DNA from: Hippophae tibetana
Taxonomy: Eukaryota > Streptophyta > Magnoliopsida > Rosales > Elaeagnaceae
DNA: 64,000 nt
Reading direction: 5' to 3'
Assembly (NCBI GenBank): GCA_037013495.1
Contig: CM072808.1
Location: 13,741,319-13,805,318 of the forward strand
The notes under the pieces were generated by a model, which ran no database searches, was not told the origin of the DNA, and saw only the letters and a list, made by a program, of their open reading frames with translations. This document shows, one piece after another, positions 24,250 through 35,621 of this stretch (its first letter is position 1; each line of letters opens with the position of its first letter). The translations under genes were made by a program, and so were the position numbers.

Positions 24250-24607
24250 AAGCATATTGCCTCGGTTATTAAAAAACTGTGGCCATAAGGTGTACATATG
24301 GCCACGGTTATTAAACAAACTTGGCCATAGTTACCCCCTATGGCATCGGTTATTAGAAAATGGAGGTAATAGGTAACAACTTATCATCTCGGTTTTCATC
24401 AAAACCAAGGCCATAGTTACCCAATATGGCCTCGATTATTAGAAAATCGAGGCCATAGGGGGTAACTATAGTCTCGTTTAGTAACAAACTGAGGCCATAG
24501 GTCATTACCTATGGTCTCTCTCACTTAGGCCTCAGTTCTTATAATCATGGCCATAGATCTATGGTCACGGTTAATAATCAAGGCCATAGGTACATATTGT
24601 AGTTGTG
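24250..24607 (+). repeat. CACTA 3' subterminal hairpin repeats and terminal inverted repeat
   Basis: At least seven copies of a palindromic unit, half-site GGCCTCGGTTATTA and inverse AACCGAGGCCATAGG, separated by a few bases, ending in TTGTAGTTGTG. Closest matches to perfect hairpins are at about 24430-24460. These are the likely recognition sites for the element's own DNA-binding protein. Confidence 0.8.
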
Positions 24608-26610
24608 GTTATGCTAACCTTATATTTCCTAGTGGTGATTTGTCTTAAATTTTGAAGCACGTTATATGGAATTTTCTCTATATTTTTAAGTTCTTGATAA
24701 TTTGATGTAGGTTCATCGTCAGAATCACTCACATAACTATTTGTTTTGTCTCCACTTTTATCAAGTAATTTTAATTTGATGTCATATTCTTTATATTTTT
24801 CTTTAAACTGGTGGAGTTCAAACTTAATAGTTTTAATTTCGGTTTTTAAGTCATGGATTTGACTTTCTCATTTGATAATTTTGTTCTTGCATTCTAAAAT
24901 AGAAATGAGGTTGTAATAGCCTGTGATGGTACTTGGAAGTTCATAATTTTTTTGCAATGGTTGGAATTTGGCTAAAGATTTAGTCAAGTGATCCATATAT
25001 AATTTGGTAATTGTAGGGTAGTTTAACTTAAGGATTTTATCTTGAAGTTTTTCATATTCTTTCTTAGTTAATATATTAATATTTTTATAAGAGGAATCAA
25101 AATTGCTGGATGCAAATTCATCATCCTAGGGATTTGAATCTTCCTCTCACCATTTGTTAGATTAAGATGATGGTTTATCTACCATTAAAGTAGATATTTT
25201 GTTTTAAGGTGTCTTCTTCAAGGTTTAATTCATGAAGTTTTGTACGCATCTTGTAATAATTAGCAGTGTGGCCTTTGTTACCACATTTATAACATTTAAA
25301 CTCTTTAAATTTTTTAAAGGGTTTTTCATGGGATTTTGATTCCTTATTAAAATTTATTTTATAAGGTTTTTGTTATATAAATTCATTCTTTTTTCATAGA
25401 ATGGTTTTTGCATATTTTGTTTATGGTTTTCTCATCTAAGAAGGGAGGAAGTCCTGCTAGGAATTTCTCCTTCTAGAATGGTTGAATAGAGTTATATCTT
25501 AACATAACTCTAGACAAGAATGTAGTTTTATAATTTTGAAAATCACTCATCTTCCTACATTTTATGTTGGAAAGAAGATCAGTGTTTTTGTCTTTTAGAT
25601 GGGATGGATCTCCCATAAAATGATGTGATATGGTAAAGAGTTATGTGGAGATTACATCCTGTATTGGAGCTCCTTGTTGATCAAGTATAGGAATACCACA
25701 CTCATCTATCAATATCACATTATAGATATTTGACTATTGTTTTTTTGAAAGATGATGATCCTACCATCCTTTTAGTTGGTGTGAAAAGCCAGCTATTAAT
25801 AATTCAACAACTATTTTATAAGTTGTGCCAATTTGAGTTTTATAAGCATTTGATGTCATGGTCATTTGTTGCAAGATATTTAATATCTCTTGCCAAGCTA
25901 GTTTTTGGATTTGAGGAGTTGGTTCAGAAAGGGTTCGCTAGGAACAACCTCAGATGAAATACTAGACCCTAGTTTGTTGTGAACACTAAGATCATGTATT
26001 AGTTTTGGGGTTGATTTTGAAGTCATTGGTGAATCAAGTACAACTAATCCTGGTTTTGTGTTTGAGGCTTGGTCTTCTAATTGGGACCTAAGGGTATTGT
26101 TCCAATTTTGAGGTTTTTCAAACTTTGATGATATTTCTTCGTGGGCTGATTTGGATACTTGGAAGGGTTTGAAGATAGGGTTTTTAACTTTACTATCTAT
26201 GGCTTGGTAAGAAGTAGAGAAAAGATCAGTCTTTTGATTTTTCTCTATCCTAGTAAGCTGTTTACCTAAGCTACTTAGGCTGATATTGGTAAAGTTGTTT
26301 TGGGTAACTATGTTTTTGAGGTTAACCGCCTGGTTCTCTTGAGAGATCTTAAGTGAAAAGGCTTCTACCTATCTATCATGCTAAGGAAAGGTGATTGGTC
26401 TTAATGGAGGATGTTCAACTTTAATTGAACCATCTGGAGTTTCCCATATGGGTAACTTCTTTTTAATGTGGACCATGTTAATTGAATTAACTGGTTCGAC
26501 ATGTCATGATTTATACCAATCATAGTAATCATCTAGTAACTTATCGAAATCTTCTTCTATGATTTCATCTAGTAATTTATATTGGGATTGGTAATACTTT
26601 ATACCAATCA
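24608..26610 (-). mobile_element. Endogenous pararetrovirus copy 2, 5' part
   Basis: The 5' portion of copy 2, continuing from 12699 across the CACTA insertion. In sense order: polyprotein N-side linker (from about 26600), coat-protein region (about 26300-25230) with a CCHC knuckle near 25252-25294, and the coat-protein/protease junction down to 24608. Near 25930-26110 it holds linker sequence not matched in copy 1. The copy stops at about 26610, where sequence of opposite polarity (copy 3) begins. Broken. Confidence 0.8.
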
Positions 26611-26619
26611 TAGTAATCA

Positions 26620-27990
26620 ACAACAGTCAAATATCTATAATACGATATTGATTGATGAGTGTGCTATACCCATACTTGATCAACAAGGAGCTCCTATACA
26701 GGATGCAGTATCCACATTACTTTTTACTATATCACATCATTTTATGGGAGATCCATCCCATCTAAAAGATAAAAACTCTAATCTTATTTCCAACATAAAA
26801 TGTAGGAAGATGACTAATTTTCAAAATTATAAAAACACATTTCTATTAGAGTTATGTTAAGAGATGACTCTATTCACCCATTCTGGAAGGAGAAGTTCCT
26901 AACAGGACTTCCTCCGCTCTTAGATGAGAAAACCATAAAACAAATACATGAAACTTATGGGAATCATATCATCCCATATGATCAATTAAACTATGGAGAG
27001 TCGATAAGTTTTTCCCAAAAATAACATCTTCAAATATGTCAAGATTTGAAAATCCAAAACAAATAAAATGTTTAGCTGAAAATTTCCAAGAGAGAAATTG
27101 GATCATTTTGTAAATAGTTTGACAACAACTTTTCTATTGACAAAACCTACGATGGAAATTACAGTAAAAGTATTTCAAAACCTTATAAGAAATCTCATAA
27201 AACTTATAAGATGTTTTCAAAACTCTGAAAACCATTCTTTGAAAAAAGAATGAATTTTTATAAGAAATCCTTTTAAAAGAAATTTTAATAAGGAATCAAA
27301 ACCCCATGAAAAATCCTTTAAAATTTTAAAGAATTTAAATATTATAAATGTGGTAAAAAAGGCCACACTGCTAATTATTGTAAGATGTCTAAATTACTTC
27401 ATGAATTAAACCTTGAAGAAGGCACTTTAAACAAAATATCTGCTTTAATGGTAGATACATCATCATCTGAGTTTGAACAATGGTCAGACGAAGATTCAAA
27501 TCCACAGTATGATGAATTTGCATCCAATAATTCTGATTCCTCTCATAAAAATATTAATGTATTAACTAAGGAAGAAGATGAACAACTTCAAGATAAAATC
27601 CTTAAGTTAAACGACCGAACAATTACCAAATTATATGTGGATTACTTGACTAAAGCTTTAGCCAAATCCTAACCATTACAAAAAAATTCTGAATTTCTAA
27701 GTACTAGCACAGGCTATTACAACCTCACTGTTATTTTGCATCTTAAGAACAAAATTATCAAATCAAAAAGTCAAATCCTTGACTTGAAAACTGAAATAAA
27801 AACTATTAAGCTTGAACTCCACCAGCTTAAAGAAAAACATAAAGAATATTACATCAAGTTAAAATTGCTTGATAAAAATGGAGACAAAACACCTAATTAT
27901 GTGACTACTTCTAACGATGAACTTGCATCAAATTATCAAGACTTAAAAATATGGAGAAAATTCCACAGAACGTTCTTCAAAATTTAAGAC
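26620..27990 (+). pseudogene. Pararetrovirus coat-protein region (copy 3)
   Basis: Pieces include 26582-26860 with LDQQGAPIQDAVSTLLFT and HFMGDPSHLKDKN, shared with copy 1. A knuckle-like segment lies near 27340-27384, followed by an acidic Ser/Asp-rich stretch (27385-27672; SSSEFEQWSDEDSNPQYDEF). 27736-27987 encodes a Lys/Glu/Leu-rich segment (LKTEIKTIKLELHQLKEKHK) that should form a coiled coil. Fossil. Confidence 0.65.
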
Positions 27991-28029
27991 AAAGCACCAC
28001 TAGGAAGTATAAGATTAGTTAACCCTTGT

Positions 28030-28460
28030 ATTCCCTGATGAATCAAAACTTGAGACCATAGCCTTGTTTGACACATTGGATGATCTTAATTGCGTCAAAC
28101 CATCAATTGTTCCCAGAAGGTTTTATCAACTGATGGAAGAACAACTCATTTCAGCCAATAAATAAAAAAAATGAGTATTATTGGAAAAACTAAAGTATCC
28201 ATTCTCAAAAAATCATATCTCATAAAAAGTCCTTATGTAATTGTTTCTGATATAGGCTATTCAGTCATACTAGGAACACCTTTCATGGATATCATCACCC
28301 CATATCTTTTCAATAATGATAAGATTTCTTTCAAAATCGAAGAGGAAACCTTCAGCTTCCCCTTCATCGAGGAACCAAAAACTAGGAATCTTAATCTCAT
28401 TAAAGCCAATTCCATCCACCAAAAAGAGATTTCCATTCTTATCAAACATAGAGAAAAATG
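28030..28460 (+). pseudogene. Pararetrovirus protease region (copy 3)
   Basis: Same segment as in copies 1 and 2: IVSDIGYSVILGTPFMDII with the ILGTPF motif, followed by the ISFKIEEETFSFPFIEEPKT linker. An uninterrupted 96-codon stretch is 28171-28461. Fossil. Confidence 0.7.
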
Positions 28461-28614
28461 ACCTTTTCTATCCAAAACAAGAGTTCAATCTTATATTATT
28501 TAGAAAGAACTTCAAATCCTAGAGATCAAAGACAAGATTTCTAAATTATAAAACTTTTTTGAAAAAGAGGTTTGTTCTGAATTACCCAATGCCTTTAGGG
28601 ATAGAAAAGAACAT

Positions 28615-29280
28615 ATGATATATTTTCCATATGAATCATGCTTTGATGAGAAGGATATCCCAAAAAAAGCAAGGCCGATTCAAATGAATGATGAAATTGA
28701 AAAATTCTGCAGAAAAGAGATCAATGATTTCTTATCTAAAAAATTAATTTCAAAATCCAAATCGCCATGGAGTTATGTAGCCTTATATGTCAAAAAATCT
28801 GTTGAGATTGAGAGAAGAATTCTTCGGTTAGTCATTATATAAACCTTTGAATCAAGACTTAAAATGGATTAGGTACCCTATCCCAAATAAAAAAGACTTG
28901 GTCCAAAGATTATAGTTATCATCTATCTTTTCTAAGTTTGATATGAAGTCAAGTTTCTAGAAAAATCAAATTGAACCAAGACATAGGTATAAAATTGCAT
29001 TCACCGTCCTATTCAATCAATATAAGAGGAATTTCATGCCCTTTGGGTTTAAAATTGCACCTTTCGAATTTAAAATTATTATGACTAATATATTCAATCC
29101 TTATTCAGAATTCAGTATTGTGTACATCGATGATGTACTCATATTCTCTAAAGATGCCAGAAAACATATCAGGCATCTCAAAACATTCTTTCTTATTATT
29201 AAAAGGAGTGGTCTAGCTCTATCAACTAAAAAGATGACTCTTTTACAAACCAATATCAGGTTTCTTTGACACAATCTATC
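28615..29280 (+). pseudogene. Pararetrovirus reverse transcriptase region (copy 3)
   Basis: 28615-28842 carries the PYESCFDEKDIPKKARPIQM linker. 29036-29269 carries MPFGFKIAPFEF (motif B) and YIDDVLIFS (motif C), then KHIRHLKTFFLIIKRSGL. Same family as the copy 2 enzyme. Fossil. Confidence 0.8.
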
Positions 29281-29339
29281 CAATGGAACAATTATTCCAA
29301 TCGAACAATCTCTTCAATTTACAACTAAGTTTCCCAACA

Positions 29340-29800
29340 TCAATAGATTGGCAACACCATTACATAATAGGCTCATGAAAATTCCCGAGCCATGGACAAA
29401 TGAACAGATAAATTTTTTGCAAAAAATAAAAGCACAAGTTCAAAACATTGCTTGTTTACATCTTGTGGATCCAACACTTCCCAAGATAGTGGAAACTGAT
29501 GCCAGTGAACTTAGCTACACAAGGATATTAAAACAAGTCCAAAATCAAAATGACTTAATAGTTCAGTTTGTTTCTGGCCATTGGAATGATTTTCAAAAGA
29601 ATTATTCCAAAGTCAAAAAGAAGTATTTACAATAGTACTATACATTTCTAAATTTCTATCAAATTTACTAAATCAAAGTTTTTTTTGTTAAGTATTGATT
29701 GCAAATCAGCAAAAGAAATTTTATTAAAAGATGTTAAAAATATTGAATCAAAACAAATTTTTGCGAGATGGCAAGCTTTATTAAGTGTTTTTTTATTTTG
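29340..29800 (+). pseudogene. Pararetrovirus RNase H region (copy 3)
   Basis: 29348-29635 reads PWTNEQINFLQKIKAQVQNI, then ETDASELSYTRILKQVQNQN and GHWNDFQKNYSKVKKKYL, the connection and RNase H start. Decayed sequence to about 29800 completes the domain. Fossil. Confidence 0.7.
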
Positions 29801-29825
29801 ATATAGAATTTATCATAGGAGTAAA

Positions 29826-31723
29826 TGATGAGTGCTCAAAAAGCACTAAAATTACCATGATTTTATGCACATTAATTAATTAAAAATATAGATATTTATA
29901 TGTTTTATCATATATTTATATAAATTTGTCTTTTTCGGAATCACGTGTATTTTTATTGTTTTTCAAGTATTTTGGCTTAAAAACGTAACTTAAAGACTCA
30001 AAGAGCAATACTTGAAGCAATACATCACAAATATATCAATAAATAAATGGGGAAAGGTCAACAAATATGGAAAAATTGGACAAAATGGGTCAAAAAGGAG
30101 AAAATCGCGCCCAGCTGCCCATCCGCGCGCCCAACCAAGCGCCCCAGCGCCCACACCCGCGCGTGCCAGCCTTCCAATCCGCGCGTACTGTAGTGCGCGA
30201 CTACTGTTCACGTGCGCCGAGCTACGCGCAGCGACAGCCATCCGCACGCGCCCTGCGCGCCCAGCAACCCCTTCCGCGCACGCCGACACCTTTTCGCCCC
30301 ATTTTTCACGTGCAGCCGCCCCCATGATGTCATGCTGACGTCATCAATGACCTCAGCATTTCCATTACGTGTTTTTACATTTTTTTAACATTTTTTTACT
30401 CATTTTTTCTCTCCATCCTCACCTATAAATATCCCCCTTCCCTTCACTTCAAAACACACCTTCAACACCTTCAAAACACCCTTCTCTCTTCTTTCTTTCT
30501 CTCTTTTCTTAGATTTTTAGTTTTTTTTAGTTTTCTTAGTTTTTAGTTAATTTCTCTTAGTGTTAGAGTTCTTCCCTCTTTGGGAAGAACTAGTTATGTT
30601 TTTGTAATTTTTTTAGCTTTTTGATTCAATAAATGGAAGTGCAAATTCCGCTTGGAGGTTTTCCAACAACAGGAATAGCGTCGAAGTTCTATAAGGATTT
30701 TATTTTCTTTACAGTTATTTTTATGCTTTATTCTTAAATGTTATATTTAATTTGTCTGTGGTTAAATTTAACTGTGCTGGCTATTTAGTAAACATGATGT
30801 AATAATAACGTTGTTATGCTTGCGAAATATTAAATAGGTAAAAATCTCTAAAATGAATTGATTTTATTTTTATTCATGATTTTATATTAAGAATGTTAGA
30901 GAGAAATATATTATTTTTCATTACAAACTTAAACCTGAAAATTAGATTTTAAGGTTTAGTTATCCGGTCTGATTTAGAGTAGTGCTCTTTTATTTGATGG
31001 TACAATCGCCCGGTAGTTAGAGTGAAGCTCTATTTCAAAAGTTTTTATAAGAATTATTATCTGAAAATGTATTGATGACATGTTTTCAGTGGTGGTTTTA
31101 AAACTTGAAAGTTAGTACTCGGATAACTAAATTCTTAGGTTTAATTTGGACACCTTGAATAAAGTCTAAACTGTCTAACCCTACCAAAGGTGGCATTTAA
31201 ATGGTTCATTTTCAATCTCTTAGAAAAAGGAATTAATTTAATTAAACATATTAGTTATCAACCCCACCCATAGGTGTTAATTGATTTGTTTAGTTAACAA
31301 AGAATATCTAACCCCACCAAAGGTGGTATTCATACAAAAAAGGGAGAATCAATAAATATCAATTCATATCTTTAATAACCTAGATAATATGAGCAAGCAT
31401 AATTAACTTAGTTATTATATCCATAAATACTCCACCATTATAAAAGATAAAATTTGCATAAATGTTTATTGAATCTATGTTTATTTTTATGTAAGTAGAT
31501 TAAAAACACAAAACCCCAAAATATCGTGACAGGATGTTTAGGATTTAATTTCGTTTTTAAAAGTTTGAATAATAAATTAAAAAACACACACATTCCTTCC
31601 TTAGATCGACCTTGGGAGTATACTTATCATTTTCTACGAAATGATTCGTGCACTTGCGAGAGTTTTATAAATATTAAAACCAAAGTATTGACAAGAATCG
31701 ACGATGTCGGTTTTTGCTCATCA
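29826..31723 (+). mobile_element. Solo LTR, family TGATGAG (copy c), in pararetrovirus copy 3
   Basis: A 1898-bp solo LTR, TGATGAGTGCTC...GCTCATCA, with perfect 5-bp duplications GTAAA (29821-29825 and 31724-31728). CpG-rich block 30105-30325, TGACGTCA at 30336-30343, TATAAATA at 30424-30431, AATAAA near 30628, hairpins near 31185-31330. It lies between the RNase H and ORF2-type parts of the pararetrovirus; the uninterrupted equivalent is near 2340-2395 of copy 1. Confidence 0.96.
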
Positions 31724-31764
31724 GTAAACAACTCATTACCAGATTTTCTAACTAGAGAATTTCT

Positions 31765-33235
31765 CTAAAACAGGTTCCAAAATGAGTAGAAAGAAGAAAG
31801 AAAAGGAGAAAAAGGAACCTCATCCAAACCTTTCCATCATAAGCCTATCATTGGCTAAGTCAATTATTACTTGGTCCCAAGCGGCCCAAGCCAAACCAAA
31901 ATCATCTTCCCAGCAATCCCTGGAAGAGCCATCACTAGAACTATCTCCATTGGATGAAGATCTATATCAACATATCCAAGAATGGGTACAAAATATGAAG
32001 GAATTATAGGATTAAGAAGGAATTCGAATAGCTTATTGCAGCATCTAACATATTACCTTTAACCTCCAAAGATAAAGAAAAGGAAGCAACGTCTTCCAAA
32101 TGAATTTTTTTAAAACAATCAACTCGAACAATTTCAATTCCAAAAATAAAGGTAACAAATTCAACTTACTTTCCTCCAAAAGGAGCAAGGGTAATCATTC
32201 CCAAATAAAAACCAACTTCTAAGTAGTTTCAAAAACAGCCAACTCATATAGTTACAATTGTTGAAAAATGATTTTTTTTTATCAAAACCCTTATTTAGCA
32301 ATTCAAAAATTATTTGGAAAAGATTCTTTTACATACCTTTTTCCAATTTAAAAAATCCACAATATTATCAAAGTATTTTGGAAATCATAGGTAGTGTTGA
32401 ATTCAAACACTTCAGTTACCCCAACTACATTAATGTAGTTTTCAACTGCAAAACTTCACAATGTCATATCTCCATCAGATTGGGGAAGTGATTTATCTAA
32501 AAGACTAACATTCCCTATCAACATTACATCTTTTCTCCCACATTGTGCAACATACAATTACTGGAATTACTACTAGGTATGGTTTAATGCATTCCTCATT
32601 CAAAACAAAGATAACCAACATTCTTGGTTTTTTTTCTTTGTCAATAAATCGGTTAATCCATCCCAATTTTAGAAACCTTCATTATATTCTCATTTCTCCT
32701 GTAAAGGAAGCTTATGAATTCTTTCAGAAGCATTACAAACCATCATCAGAGGAAGCTGGATTCTCTCCTCTATGTATATTTTGTTCAACATTTTACCTTC
32801 CTTGGGTATGTCAATAGGTCTTAAAACCTGTTATAACGGAGGTAATTACCCTCACCCATTCATTTCAAATCAAATGGTGGTCATCATTTATGATCCCTAA
32901 AACATTATTGCAACTAGCTATTGACAAATGGTTTCTGCAAAAAGGTCATAGAGAACCCGAGGTGAAGGAACTCCAAGAATCTTCACTCTTATTAGCACAA
33001 AAGGCACATACAAATGCCTTAATATCTCAAGCCAAAACCCAGGAGGAACTCTTGAAAATAATTAAACAACTATCATCCTTTTGGACAAACCCCATGTGTT
33101 TAGAGAGAAGAACTTGATTAAGATGAAACTCAATCATCCGATAAAATAGTATCTCCTTCATCATAAGCCTCAGTACAAGATCTAATCAACTTAGAAACAA
33201 CTACTAAAGACATGAATTTAAGGATGGAAAAATAA
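31765..33235 (+). pseudogene. ORF2-type region of pararetrovirus (copy 3)
   Basis: Begins with a KKKEKEKKEPHPNLS-type basic/acidic start (31782-32009; SPLDEDLYQHIQEWVQN). 32258-32491 (FFLSKPLFSNSKIIWKRFFY) and 32545-32817 (KEAYEFFQKHYKPSSEEAGF) give the middle, and 32890-33117 the Gln-rich helical end (EVKELQESSLLLAQKAHTNA). Function unknown. Fossil. Confidence 0.55.
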
Positions 33236-33239
33236 TTGT

Positions 33240-33480
33240 CCATTATTTTTCCTGCGAGTCCAATTTTATTATTTTGGGCATGGGTCTCCTTTTATTTATG
33301 ATTGGGCCTACATGTTCATTTTATCATTGGGCTTGCGTGTCCATTTCATTATGGGCTTACAAGTCCATTGACTTCTTTTTTAGACCTACGTGTCCATTTT
33401 ATCATTAAAGGGTTAAAAGCACAATTAGTTTATAAAGGCCCATACAACGACCCATTACCCAAAGGCCCATTCAATGGCCC
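33240..33480 (+). repeat. TGGGCY tandem repeats (copy 3)
   Basis: Counterpart of 9120-9375. TGGGCC/T starts at 33303, 33328 and 33352, about 25 bases apart, with more degenerate units and GGCCCAT motifs at about 33438-33480. Confidence 0.6.
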
Positions 33481-33639
33481 ATCAGAGTCTTCAAAAGACC
33501 ATACTATTGTTTTCACACAAGAAGAAAAAATAGTAAACGATGTAGACAATACACTGTTCAAATACTTGTCTGGAATGATGAAACATCTACTGTTTAGCAT
33601 AGTAGTCAACTCCAAACAATATCAAGTGGCAGACAAGAT

Positions 33640-33820
33640 ACTATTCATTAAATATAAATGGTTATAAAGAAAACTAAATATCAGAGCCTTGGGGTATTCA
33701 TTGAATATACTTAATTATAACCTTATAAATATTATCTCTTAAATATTCCTCTCTAATATTTAGTTTTCTTTAGTAATGATTTCCAGGAATGGATAAGTTT
33801 CATTTATATATATAATAAAG
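33640..33820 (-). other. Scrambled pararetrovirus leader pieces of opposite polarity
   Basis: After the plus-strand 3' end of copy 3, the sequence contains short minus-polarity matches: 33655-33690 matches 8772-8810 (promoter-proximal), 33707-33733 matches 6774-6793 (next to the primer-binding site), and about 33765-33812 matches 5168-5210 (coat linker). The words 'aaagaaaactaaatatcagag' (split here at 20 bases: aaagaaaactaaatatcaga) and its near complement around 33750-33770 form an inverted pair. Confidence 0.5.
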
Positions 33821-34677
33821 TAGCACCAAAATATAGAGAGGGAAAGAAAAGGCGATGCTAGGAAGGGAATTAAAAAGAAAAGAAAAAAAAACTAAAAAGC
33901 AAGGAAGAAACAAAATGTTGGAAAGAAATGAAGCAAAACAATAGGGAAACACAAAAGCAGATTCCTTCTGTGATTCATTTTCCTTTCAATTCTTCTCAGA
34001 AAAATCATGGTGAATTTGTTTATGTTGAATTTAATTTTTAGCATGAACTAAACTTTTTTTATTCTTGGAAAGAGATGTAATCTAATTTTGAACTATACTT
34101 CTAATTTACTAGCCATTAATTAGATGATTTTAATCTTGTGATTTACTATCGAAAGAGGGAATTATAATATATATCTAGAATATTTTAGCGTAGGTAAATA
34201 TAGAGATTGAACGACTTGTATAAACTTATGTAGTATTAAAATCATTGGTCTTAATGCTCTCTTGCTTTGTTAAATTGCACACTCTTGTATAAATTGATGA
34301 ACAAGAATGTTTCCAATTGACTATTGAAAGAGGCTTTTGGATTTTTTTGGAGATTTCTAACAAACAGAGAGAATTAAATTAAATTAGCTAGATGAGTAAA
34401 ACATAGTGAGGAATTAGGTGAAATTGATTTCCTTGAAGTTTTCTTCCAATTAATTTGACCTTTGAACAACATCTTTATTTTCTTTTGTGCATATTCTTTA
34501 AATTGCTTTTTAATTTAAATTCCAATTCAACAACCTTAGTGACTTCTCTAGATAAAATTGAGATTAGCATAATTTTGGTATTTGTCAAAAGTAAGGTTCA
34601 AATCCTTGAGGATGATACTCTTCTTATCACTCTACTATAAAACTATGATATTGTGTACTTGCTATTTTTCACCGATT
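33820..34677 (+). mobile_element. LTR fragment of a Ty3/gypsy (Athila-like) element
   Basis: AT-rich, no gene. The right end (34590-34677) reads 'ccttgaggatgatactc', 'cttatcactctactataa' and 'tgtgtacttgc', the arrangement found at the 3' end of Athila/Tat-type LTRs. The segment from about 33960 resembles the long noncoding R/U5-like half of the LTR at 35622-36300 read on the opposite strand. The first 140 bases are low-complexity purine-rich. Left border unresolved. Confidence 0.45.
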
Positions 34678-34679
34678 AG

Positions 34680-35550
34680 AGGTCAAGTTTCTGATCGTCA
34701 TTAGAATACTTCTTTTCCTCTATATTTTTCTTTAAAGCATATATCTTGTGCTTCTTTTCATCAAGTCTTTCCAAAGCCTTTTTTACCTTCTCAAACTTGA
34801 TGTGCTCTGACATGAGTGCATTATAAGAATCAAGTAGATCATCTTGTACATCATCATCATCAAATTTGGATATCTCCTTTTGAGTATCTAAGGTAGCGGT
34901 TAAAGGATTATCTTGTATGATATTACCATCCTCATCATCACTACTAGTACTATTCAAAATAGTAACCTTAACTTTCATGGCATGTTTATTCGTGCAATTC
35001 AGTTTATGAAAATATGTGTAGAAATGTTTCCTAGTTTTCCATATTTAAAGAACCTTATTTTATTCAAGTGACCTTTGCTCACTTTCTCATAATCATTTTT
35101 TGAGTTATTATCATCTCTAGTAGATCTTGAGGCTTCAGAACTTAAAGTATATCTTCTAGTAGTCCCATAAGAATTTGGTAAATCTCTGAGTAAGGAATGC
35201 CATTTCCTCCTCATGAGGATCATAGTCATCATTACCATTACTTGTGATACACACATCTTTTATTGGTTCACTTCTTTTAATAGTATTTAGGGCTAAGCTT
35301 TTTCCCTTCTTTGAAGCAATCTGTTCTTGTCTTGGTTAAATGTAATGTAGTTCGAAGACTTCCTAGTCACAACCTAACTTATTTATAGTGACCTTACCTA
35401 GTCTATACATTAACTCCAGTATACTGACCTTAAAATTAAACCTATAAGGTAGACTAGTAACAATCTTTTCAATTTTTTCTTCAATAATTGGTCTATCGTG
35501 CATAAAATTAATCGAATGTCTCATCTTTTTACATAATGAACAATTCAAAA
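34680..35550 (-). pseudogene. Ty1/copia-type gag remnant
   Basis: Minus-strand pieces follow the order of a copia gag: 35548-35363 with VTSLPYRFNFKVSILELMYR, then a KKGKSLALNTIK-like hinge, a zinc-knuckle-like FFKYGKLGNISTHIF region (35080-35010), and 34978-34676 with HAMKVKVTILNSTSSDDED, an acidic segment and a Lys-rich coiled coil. Plant copia gags show the same order (SLP...K, KKGKSIAL, CCHC, KKAM...SD). Only gag is present. Old and broken. Confidence 0.6.
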
Positions 35551-35621
35551 TTTCTATTTAGCCTCAACTTTTTGGATCTCTTTCTTGTAGAAGTACCTTC
35601 ACGAGTTGTTTCCATAATAAG

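Larger units (their letters stand above)
12700..24607 (+). mobile_element. CACTA (En/Spm) DNA transposon, complete ends
   Basis: An 11,908-bp element that starts CACTACTACAA and ends TTGTAGTTGTG (reverse complement CACAACTACAA), flanked by GTT on both sides (12697-12699 and 24608-24610). The empty site is visible in pararetrovirus copy 1, where 'caagggttatgctaacc' runs through. Contents: 5' subterminal repeats, a GC-richer leader with a splice donor, a TNP2-type transposase gene (15545-17920), a second gene with Transposase_24, DUF8039-like and Ulp1 protease parts (about 18090-23178), a repeat-rich 3' spacer and 3' subterminal repeats. A solo LTR interrupts it at 19513-21184. The transposase is decayed, so the element is not autonomous, though its ends might still be recognised. 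Confidence 0.93.
26620..33690 (+). mobile_element. Endogenous pararetrovirus copy 3, broken
   Basis: Plus-strand copy that starts inside the coat-protein region. Parts: coat protein (26620-27400), acidic segment and linker (27385-27990), protease (28030-28460), reverse transcriptase (28615-29280), RNase H (29340-29800), a solo LTR insertion (29826-31723), ORF2-type region (31765-33235), TGGGCY repeats and 3' noncoding sequence (33236-33690). It corresponds part by part to copies 1 and 2. Many interruptions; old. Confidence 0.85.

Noticed and set aside
30012-30338. Long open frames on both strands in a GC-rich stretch (Ala/Arg/Pro-rich), also at 50395-50934 and 19783-20018
   Set aside because: They fall in the CpG-rich block of the solo LTRs; the frames are open because stops are rare in GC-rich DNA, are not conserved between copies, and overlap the promoter.
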